Assembly: GCA_038209965.1 (NCBI GenBank)
Contig: JBBQXF010000037.1
Span: forward strand, 1 to 39,515
DNA: 39,515 bases
Source: JALONO01 sp038209965
GTDB lineage: Bacteria; Bacteroidota; Bacteroidia; Cytophagales; Thermoflexibacteraceae
Direction: 5' to 3'
The position numbers and the translations under genes were made by a program. Under the pieces are notes generated by a model that was given only the letters and a program-made list of their open reading frames with translations, was not told where the DNA came from and searched no databases. This document shows, one piece after another, positions 33,733-39,515 of the stretch (positions within the stretch are counted from its first letter, which is position 1; each line of letters opens with the position of its first letter).

Positions 33733-34524
33733 TTATAAGTTGGACTCTTTTATGTACAGTTCTATGGCCCCGGTCATTGACGGGGCGTCGGGGTGCGGGG
33801 CCTGTACATCCAATAGCAGCCCATGATCCAGCACCGCCTTGGCAGTGGTGGGACCGAATGCAGCCAACAATGTGCTGCCCTGTTTAAATTCGGGAAAGTT
33901 GGAGAACAACGAAGTGACTCCCGAAGGGCTAAAGAAAGTGATGAGATCGTACTTGGCCAGATCCAAGGCGGACAGATCACTCGATACCGTGTGATAGAGC
34001 ACGGCCTCTGTATATTTTAGCCCACTCCGCTCCATAAAAGCAGGGATATCGTCCTTCTTGATTTCTGAGCAGGGATAGAGGTATTTCTCAGTCTTGTGCT
34101 TTTTGAGGAGATCGTAAAGATCGGCCGCCACTCGCTTGCCCACAAATATTTTTCGCTTGCGGATGACGATGTATTTCTGTAAATAGTTTGAGGTTTGCTC
34201 GGAAATGCAAAAATATTTCATTTCGGGTGGCATTTCCAACTTGCTTTCTTCGCATAGCTTGAAGAAGTGATCCACAGAGTTGCGGCTGGTGAAAACCACT
34301 GCGGTGTGCTCCAGAATATTAATTTTCTGCTTCCTGAATTCCTTTAAGCCTGCGGCCTCTACGTGGATGAATGGGCGAAAATCAATTTTTAAATCGTATT
34401 TCTTCGCGAGTTCACTGTAAGGGTTTTTGTCGGTTTCGGGCTGTGGTTGCGAGATAAGAATATTTTGAACTTGTTTCAGCCTGTCTCTATGCTGTATGAT
34501 CGACGATTGTCTCTGTTCGGTCAT
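33733..34524 (-). CDS. hemD: Uroporphyrinogen-III synthase (Bacteroidota type)
   Basis: The protein has 263 residues. It shows the HemD two-lobed pattern: NILISQPQPE and KIDFRPFIHVEAA near the start, AVVFTSRNSVDHFF, a KYFCISEQTSNYL hinge segment, KYLYPCSEIKKDDIP and DLITFFSPSGVTSLF, then AAFGPTTAKAVLDHGL. It should cyclise hydroxymethylbilane to uroporphyrinogen III in heme and corrinoid synthesis. The family is weakly conserved at catalytic positions. It starts 3 bp after the DUF4271 stop, so the two are translationally coupled; this pair near type IX genes is recurrent in Bacteroidota from memory. The start could be slightly internal. Confidence 0.88.
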   Translation of the reverse strand: MTEQRQSSIIQHRDRLKQVQNILISQPQPETDKNPYSELAKKYDLKIDFRPFIHVEAAGLKEFRKQKINILEHTAVVFTSRNSVDHFFKLCEESKLEMPPEMKYFCISEQTSNYLQKYIVIRKRKIFVGKRVAADLYDLLKKHKTEKYLYPCSEIKKDDIPAFMERSGLKYTEAVLYHTVSSDLSALDLAKYDLITFFSPSGVTSLFSNFPEFKQGSTLLAAFGPTTAKAVLDHGLLLDVQAPHPDAPSMTGAIELYIKESNL

Positions 34525-34527
34525 AAA

Positions 34528-35766
34528 TTAAATGGTTACAAATATTTTTAGCGAAGCCAACACTGGAATCAGTTCTACGCTACAAAGATATGCAAATAAA
34601 TAAAAACTGCGATGTGGCGACAGCTTATTTACCCGATAACACACCAAGATACTCTTTGCCAACAGGCCAATGGCAAATGCACCAAACAAAAGTGGCGCGA
34701 ACCGGTGGATCTGGGCCGTTGGGCTGGCATTGAGCAGTAGGGTGAGCAGGACAAAAAATGTGCAAAAAAACCGCGAGAGGTTCATAAATTCGTAGATGTG
34801 GGCAGTGGCCAAATTGCGATCGTTGTATAAATTGGCGAAGATGAGTAGCAACCAATACTTGGCCGTCACGGCAAGGGACATACCCAGTGCGATCAACAAA
34901 AAAGAACCGAGCCAGTCCCATAGGGTCACGGTAGGGAAACTGGTCTCGGGGAGGCGGATCAAAGTCGTGTAAGTATCGGCAAACAGGGCGATGAAAGCTA
35001 TGGAGATGCCATAATAGATCATAAACAGCACAAAGGTGCCCAGTTCCAATCGCTTGGCCAACTCCCGTTCCTTGCCAAATAGGACCGCGAGGGCATTGCC
35101 AAAATATTGGATGGAGAACAATGGCCCGTTGATCTGGGAGAAGATGGCCACGGCGGCCAGTATCAATAGGGTCAAGAGGCCTAAAAAGCTTTTGCGCGGA
35201 TCGGCCAACCGCTGCTCTTGGTCGGGTGGAGAGACCAATGTTCCCGCAACAATGGGTGCTGGCGCTTGGATCGAGTCCTGCCGGTTGGTGCAGAAAACTG
35301 GTGGGGACGACCGAATGGGACTGTCTGCCAAGTAATAGGTGAGCAAGAGGGCATTGTGGCCTTTTACGTGGTAGTGCCGGTTTAAGCTATCCAAATTAAG
35401 GTGGAGCCATGTTTCGCTGGGCCACGTTTGAACCAACCGGCGGTTTATAAACAGATAGGCCCCTTTGGCCCCCAAAATGCTCACATACTTTGCCGGTAGG
35501 GAGTCGGGGTCGGCCAACAAGTGGATTTGCCGCTTGTCAAAATGGATTTTAGCCAAAAACGGGACGTATTCGCCCACTTTTCGGTCGTAGATCATCCATT
35601 CTTTTTCCAGCGAGGAAACTGTATAATAGGGAGAATGCCCAATGCCCTCGGCCCGGGGCACCAGAACTGGCCACGAACTGACCATCCCAAACACCAAGCA
35701 GCACACCCATGCGGGCAAGCAACTTTTAAGGGAAGGTTTGCTAAAGAGTGCGATCTGGTAGCCCAT
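34528..35766 (-). CDS. DUF4271 multi-pass membrane protein
   Basis: The protein has 412 residues. A hydrophobic N-terminal segment (AWVCCLVFGMVSSWPVLVP) acts as a signal or anchor. A soluble extracytoplasmic part of about 170 residues follows, and the second half has about six helices, such as FLGLLTLLILAAVAIFSQI, GSFLLIALGMSLAVTAKYWLLLIFANLY and FFCTFFVLLTLLLNA. The C-terminal layout, and its place beside hemD, matches DUF4271. Function is unknown; co-occurrence with T9SS genes has been noted for this family in my memory only. The frame extends to a TTG at 35787; ATG 35766 is preferred. Confidence 0.8.
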   Translation of the reverse strand: MGYQIALFSKPSLKSCLPAWVCCLVFGMVSSWPVLVPRAEGIGHSPYYTVSSLEKEWMIYDRKVGEYVPFLAKIHFDKRQIHLLADPDSLPAKYVSILGAKGAYLFINRRLVQTWPSETWLHLNLDSLNRHYHVKGHNALLLTYYLADSPIRSSPPVFCTNRQDSIQAPAPIVAGTLVSPPDQEQRLADPRKSFLGLLTLLILAAVAIFSQINGPLFSIQYFGNALAVLFGKERELAKRLELGTFVLFMIYYGISIAFIALFADTYTTLIRLPETSFPTVTLWDWLGSFLLIALGMSLAVTAKYWLLLIFANLYNDRNLATAHIYEFMNLSRFFCTFFVLLTLLLNASPTAQIHRFAPLLFGAFAIGLLAKSILVCYRVNKLSPHRSFYLFAYLCSVELIPVLASLKIFVTI

Positions 35767-35912
35767 TAATATTGAATTACGGCGCAATTTATACCAAGAT
35801 TGGCTTGATCTGCTAATTGGCCGATTATAGAAACGCCAAGCCGAAATGCTGGGAAACCTAAAAGTGGTTGACTTGTGCTGGGCGCCAGTTGCCCCGTTAC
35901 TATCTAATCACC

Positions 35913-35958
35913 AAAAAAACCAATACCCCAAAGACTGGTTGCCTTTGGAGTATTGGTC
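35913..35958 (-). terminator. Terminator after pspA-like gene
   Basis: Arms ACCAATACCCCAAAG and CTTTGGAGTATTGGT pair at 14 of 15 positions around a 9-base loop. A seven-T run follows in minus sense. It lies 28 bp past the pspA-like stop. Confidence 0.88.
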
Positions 35959-35986
35959 TTAATATGAGCAACGGGAATGTGCCGGC

Positions 35987-36739
35987 TTATACAGCGGGCG
36001 GCGTATCCGAAGAAGTGCTGCTGCTCTCGGTGCTGCTCGGGAGTAAGCCCATTTTGGCTTTGAGGGCCAGCAGGGCCTCTGACGAGGAGCCGCTGCCCGG
36101 ACCGAGCACCTTTTCCACTTCGTCGTCCACTGTTTTGCTTTCCAGGGCGATGGCCCCGTACGACTCGGCCAGTGCTTCCTGTTCGGCCACTTTTTCCTTC
36201 ATCCGCTCCAGCATGTTCATGGTGCTGCCCGAATCGACCTGCGCCAATTGCTTGTTGATCTTGGCCGTAGCCTCGCTCACTTTGGAGCGGGCCTTCAGGG
36301 TGCGCAGCTCGTTCTCGTAGGTGTTGACTTTCGATTTGAGCGTATTAATGTTGGCTTCCATCATCGATACGCTTTTTTCGTGCTGGGCCATTTCTTTGGC
36401 GGTGCGCAAGGCTTCGCTGTCCGACTTTTCTTTCATGCGGAGCATTTCGCCAGCCAACCGATCCGCCTCAGCGGGGGCCAATTGTCCAGCCGCAGCTTTT
36501 TGGATCAGTGCCACTGCCTTTTGTTCGTAGCTTTTACCATCGGCAGTGTACTTAACATTGTCATTGCGCGCCCGGATGGCCAGTGCTTTGATTTCGGCCA
36601 ACCCCTGTAAGCCTTTGTTCAGGTCTTCCTTCAAATCGCGGATGCCCTGCTCGGTCATTTTGATCGGATCCTCGAGTTTGTCAAGTGCGGAGTTTGCCTC
36701 AGACTTGCCAATGCTAAAAATTCTGCTAAAGATTCCCAT
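35987..36739 (-). CDS. pspA: PspA/IM30-family membrane-stress protein
   Basis: The protein has 250 residues with the family N-terminus MGIFSRIFSIGKSEANSALDKLEDP, an amphipathic membrane-binding helix. Long coiled-coil helices follow (MTEQGIRDLKEDLNKGLQGL; LAGEMLRMKEKSDSEALRTA; NTLKSKVNTYENELRTLKAR). The C-terminal 30 residues are Ser-rich and disordered. PspA/Vipp1 proteins form ESCRT-III-like rods that protect or remodel the inner membrane. The frame extends to 36802, but ATG 36739 gives the conserved start. It follows the YbjN-like gene by 34 bp. No PspF, PspB or PspC gene is present. Confidence 0.9.
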   Translation of the reverse strand: MGIFSRIFSIGKSEANSALDKLEDPIKMTEQGIRDLKEDLNKGLQGLAEIKALAIRARNDNVKYTADGKSYEQKAVALIQKAAAGQLAPAEADRLAGEMLRMKEKSDSEALRTAKEMAQHEKSVSMMEANINTLKSKVNTYENELRTLKARSKVSEATAKINKQLAQVDSGSTMNMLERMKEKVAEQEALAESYGAIALESKTVDDEVEKVLGPGSGSSSEALLALKAKMGLLPSSTESSSTSSDTPPAV

Positions 36740-36773
36740 TGTTGTGGTATTATTTTTTGAGTTAATGACAAAT

Positions 36774-37175
36774 TTATTTAGGAGTTGCGGTCGCGAAATC
36801 ATACATTTGCCCGGCGTACTCGGCCAGCAACAGTTTCAAAGAATTGAGCGAACCTTCCAATTCGTTGAGATCCAAGTTCTCCAGTTGCAGCGTGTCGCGA
36901 AACATTACTTTAGTACCAGTTTCATCGAGGGTGAACGCACCATGTACGATGTCACGATTTTTTTGCAACAACTGCTTAAAAATCTCATTGCTCTCCGCGT
37001 TTACGGAAAACAATTGTTGCTCAATGACCAAGATCGGATCATTGCAATCGACGACCAGGTTTTGGATACCGTCCTCGAGTGCATTGACCACATAAAGGTG
37101 GTCAACTGCATCTTCCACGGAAATATCGTAGCCTAATTCCTGTAGGTACGTTTTTACTTTGGCGAAGTGACTCAT
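36774..37175 (-). CDS. YbjN-like small protein encoded before pspA
   Basis: This 133-residue protein has no signal peptide or membrane segment. It alternates beta and helical stretches (NLVVDCNDPILVIEQQLFSV; VHGAFTLDETGTKVMFRDTL), ending with a helix (LNSLKLLLAEYAGQM), as in YbjN/type III-chaperone-like folds. YbjN-domain proteins are frequent partners of pspA in Bacteroidota, and the tight spacing supports one operon. The assignment rests on fold pattern and context rather than a sharp motif. Confidence 0.72.
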   Translation of the reverse strand: MSHFAKVKTYLQELGYDISVEDAVDHLYVVNALEDGIQNLVVDCNDPILVIEQQLFSVNAESNEIFKQLLQKNRDIVHGAFTLDETGTKVMFRDTLQLENLDLNELEGSLNSLKLLLAEYAGQMYDFATATPK

Positions 37176-37364
37176 TGACTTTGAAATTTTTTAGTTGAGA
37201 TATTGATTGGGGAAAAGCATTGAACACGCTTTAAAACTAAGGCAAAAAAACGAATCTTCCAATATAAAGTTGCCCAGCGGGGCGATTTCCGAAAATTTTA
37301 GTTTCCCTGCGACAAGGATAACAGCTTTTTTTGCTTATCATGCAGTGTATAAAAACGTCTGAAA

Positions 37365-38462
37365 ATGAAAAAAAGAGTCTTAGTCCTTACTGGAGGGGGC
37401 GATTGTCCCGGCCTCAATGCAGTAATCCGGGCCATTGTCAAACGTGCCCAACAAACCCCCGACTGGGAAATAATCGGCAGTATTGAGGCTTTCAACGGAG
37501 TGTTGCGGGATCCGATGGAACTAATGGTGCTCGACAGTCGCGCGGTGGCGGGCATCCACGTGCGCGGGGGCACCATCCTCAAAACCACCAACCGGGGCAA
37601 TCCCATGAATTTTCCGGTGACCCAGCCCGATGGCTCGGTGATCAACCAGGACATTACCGACCAGCTCATCGATCGCATCCGATCGCTGGGGGTGGAAGCG
37701 GTGATCAGCATCGGGGGCGACGGCTCCCAGCGCATTTCGCAGCACCTCCACGAAAAAGGGCTGCCCATTATCGGAGTGCCCAAAACAATTGATAACGATC
37801 TGGCCGCCACCGATTTTACCTTCGGGTTTCAAACGGCCGTCCAGATTGCCACGGAAAGCTTCGACAAACTGGTGACCACTGCCGAGAGCCATTACCGGGT
37901 CATGATCATGGAGGTGATGGGCCGCTCGGCGGGCTGGATTGCCCTCCACACTGCTATTGCGGGCGGGGCCGAAGTGTGCCTCATCCCAGAAATCCCCTAT
38001 GATATTGACAAGGTGCTCGACCGGATCAATGGGCGTTATGCCAACGGCAAAGGCTTTGCCCATATTGTGGTGGCTGAGGGCGCCAAGCCCAAGGAAGGGG
38101 GCGTGACCGCCCGCCAGAGCAGCGTGGTGGGCTACGAAAACCTGCGGCTGGGCGGAGTGGCCTATCAGCTGTCGCAACAACTCACGGAAGCAGGTTGCCT
38201 AGCCGATATTCGCGAAACAGTACTGGGCCACGTGCAGCGGGGTGGCACTCCCACGGCTTTTGATCGGGTGCTCGCAACCCAATTTGGCGCACGAGCGTTT
38301 GAGATGGTACTGAATGGGGAATTTGGCCAGATGGTAGCTTATCAAAACAACAGGATTGTGGCCGTGCCCCTCCAACTGGCCGTGGCCAACTACAATGTGG
38401 TCGATATCAATTCTTATTTGGTTCAAACTGCCCGGGGGGTAGGGATCTCGTTTGGCGATTGA
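37365..38462 (+). CDS. pfkA: 6-phosphofructokinase, group III (GGDG/PKTIDND type)
   Basis: The protein has 365 residues. The N-terminal LTGGGDCPGLNAVIRA block is typical of group III phosphofructokinases. IGGDGS carries Gly120, which favours ATP over pyrophosphate. GVPKTIDND has Lys140 and the catalytic Asp143; MEVMGR and GHVQRGG bind fructose 6-phosphate. A lysine before TID is normally a pyrophosphate-enzyme feature, but combined with GGDG it marks the ATP-using mixed clade. It catalyses the committed step of glycolysis. It diverges from the YbjN/pspA operon across 189 bp and is followed by the shortened elbB gene on the same strand. Confidence 0.93.
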   Translation: MKKRVLVLTGGGDCPGLNAVIRAIVKRAQQTPDWEIIGSIEAFNGVLRDPMELMVLDSRAVAGIHVRGGTILKTTNRGNPMNFPVTQPDGSVINQDITDQLIDRIRSLGVEAVISIGGDGSQRISQHLHEKGLPIIGVPKTIDNDLAATDFTFGFQTAVQIATESFDKLVTTAESHYRVMIMEVMGRSAGWIALHTAIAGGAEVCLIPEIPYDIDKVLDRINGRYANGKGFAHIVVAEGAKPKEGGVTARQSSVVGYENLRLGGVAYQLSQQLTEAGCLADIRETVLGHVQRGGTPTAFDRVLATQFGARAFEMVLNGEFGQMVAYQNNRIVAVPLQLAVANYNVVDINSYLVQTARGVGISFGD

Positions 38463-38515
38463 CAAGTCCCGCCAAGGTTTTGGGCAAAAAGTAAACAGGT
38501 TTTCTTTTCATGCTG

Positions 38516-38523
38516 TATCTTTG
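38516..38523 (+). promoter_or_regulatory. Perfect -7 element before elbB
   Basis: TATCTTTG matches TAnnTTTG exactly, 24 bp before the elbB ATG. No TTTG is found at normal -33 spacing; the nearest upstream is TTTTC, which is too close. The gene may therefore have its own weak promoter besides read-through from pfkA. Confidence 0.4.
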
Positions 38524-38547
38524 GGCAGCTTAAAGACTTTAAGTCCA

Positions 38548-38979
38548 ATGAACACAAAGTTGCGAATCGGAGTATTGCTTTCAGGCTGTGGGGTTTATGC
38601 TGGATCGGAGATCCCTGAGTCGGTCTTGGTTCTCTCAGCTTTGGACAAGCGGGGGGCCGAGGCAGTTTGCTTGGCCCCTGACGTAGCCCAGCCCCAAATG
38701 GTGAACCACCCCACCGGGGAGCAGCGGCGGCTCAAGTTGGCGGTTGGTACCACGGAAGCACCATCGCCCTATGACATCCGGGCAACCAGAACTGCCCTCA
38801 ACTTGGCCGGGACCGGGGCGGTGATGACCGACCCCACCGATGTGCTGGTGGATGGCGTAAACAATAGTATTTCTTCGCCCTGCTACATGATGGAAAGTTC
38901 TGTCAGCCAAGTGGCCGACGGGATCGAGAAAACGATAAGCAAATTATTGGAAATGGTGACATTGGTGAAGGAGGGTTAA
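38548..38979 (+). pseudogene. elbB: Internally deleted ElbB (DJ-1-superfamily glyoxalase-like) gene
   Basis: The frame gives 143 residues, while ElbB proteins have about 215-220. Both ends match the family: the N-terminus IGVLLSGCGVYAGSEIPESV to APDVAQPQMVNHPTGE, and the C-terminus VGTTEAP... to SPCYMMESSVSQVADGIEK. The middle, which in ElbB carries the PGGFGAAKN segment and the nucleophile elbow with its cysteine, is absent. The other two frames do not contain it, so this is an in-frame loss of about 75-85 codons near 38715-38745, not a frameshift. Without the elbow a normal activity is unlikely. It could be a degraded gene, a retained new short protein, or an assembly error. Confidence 0.7.
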
Positions 38980-39017
38980 TCAGCGCGTACTTTTATCGAT
39001 TTTTCAATCATTATTTT

Positions 39018-39515
39018 ATGAACAGATACAGCTTAATACTGGTCAGCATTTTGTTTTTGGGGGGCTGTAAATCAGCAATGAAAAAAGCGGAAGACAATTT
39101 CCTCAGCGCAAAATACGAGACTGCCATCCAAATGTACAAGAAAATATTGACCAGTTCGGGCATTGGCAAAGAGAACGAAATCAATTTTCGGATTGGAGAA
39201 TGTTACCGGATGTCAAACCGACAGCGCATGGCCACGCCTTTCTACAAGGCCGCGCTGGATGGCGGCATGATCGACAACGACGACCTTAATTTTTACTACG
39301 GCATGGCCCTAAAAGCCAGTGAACAATATGCCGATGCCCGGGCCCAACTCGAGAAATACGTCAAGGCTGGAACTAATACCGACCACTTGCGCTTTGCCCG
39401 GGCCGAAGTAAAGAACCTGGCCTCGGTCAAAGAAATCTTGGAGGCCGATTCGCACACCAAGATCCAAGCTTGTGATGCCATCAATACCCCTGCGGCCGAA
39501 TTTGCCCCAGTCTAT
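39018..39515 (+). CDS. TPR lipoprotein, probable PorE/OmpA-family T9SS anchor (cut by window edge)
   Basis: The 166 visible residues begin with a lipoprotein signal (lipobox LGGC, Cys17). They continue with TPR-like helices (AEDNFLSAKYETAIQMYKKIL; INFRIGECYRMSN; NFYYGMALKASEQYADARAQL). This is the N-terminal part seen in OmpA-family lipoproteins with TPR, WD40-like PD40 and OmpA domains, such as PorE, which links the type IX machine to peptidoglycan. The diagnostic PD40 and OmpA parts are outside the window, so PorE is an inference. The 3' end is missing. Confidence 0.7.
   Translation, partial: MNRYSLILVSILFLGGCKSAMKKAEDNFLSAKYETAIQMYKKILTSSGIGKENEINFRIGECYRMSNRQRMATPFYKAALDGGMIDNDDLNFYYGMALKASEQYADARAQLEKYVKAGTNTDHLRFARAEVKNLASVKEILEADSHTKIQACDAINTPAAEFAPVY

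Overview
The window looks like a Bacteroidota chromosome, most like Cytophagales or a relative, with GC near 50%. The evidence is a complete core type IX secretion/gliding locus (porP/sprF-like, gldK, gldL, gldM, gldN), a secreted protease ending in a type IX sorting domain, a DUF4271 plus HemD-like pair, a DUF5777 barrel protein, and Bacteroidota-type promoter elements (-33 TTTG, -7 TAnnTTTG). I saw no transposase, prophage, CRISPR array, tRNA or rRNA.

Layout. Bases 1-9,000 are all minus strand: the start of a glutamate formimidoyltransferase, an orphan multi-PAS histidine kinase, an ArgE-like M20 deacylase, a 464-bp gene-free gap holding four hairpins with related cores, a DJ-1/PfpI protein and a 1,355-aa type IX cargo protease of the subtilisin family. 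Bases 9,157-22,328 form a compact plus-strand run. It has an Upf1-like SF1 helicase, a GDSL lipoprotein, a T4-type polynucleotide kinase/3'-phosphatase and a 1,413-aa protein with two DUF445-like modules, none of which has a usable ATG start. After these come a 67-aa YLDxGSGS membrane protein, a NoeA-like methyltransferase and a membrane sulfatase-fold protein. Bases 22,573-27,430 hold YceI, DUF5777, a small barrel, a small secreted protein, a deoxyhypusine-synthase-like enzyme and a transglutaminase. Bases 27,556-35,766 are the type IX locus, read right to left: DUF4271, HemD, terminator, porP, gldK, gldL, gldM, hairpin, gldN, terminator. The right end has pspA with a YbjN-like partner, a group III phosphofructokinase, an internally shortened elbB, and the start of a lipoprotein resembling PorE (the OmpA-family peptidoglycan tether of type IX secretion).

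How the genes fit together. GldL/GldM form the proton-driven motor, GldK/GldN the periplasmic ring, PorP/SprF an outer-membrane partner and the PorE-like protein the cell-wall anchor. The subtilase is a likely substrate of this machine. The plus-strand run joins nucleic-acid enzymes to a giant membrane-anchored DUF445 protein and then to probable cell-surface modification genes. The helicase/GDSL/Pnkp/DUF445 block is the best candidate here for an undescribed system. That is an inference from gene order only.

Limits. All family calls come from reading motifs by eye, with no database search. Several start codons are uncertain and are flagged.
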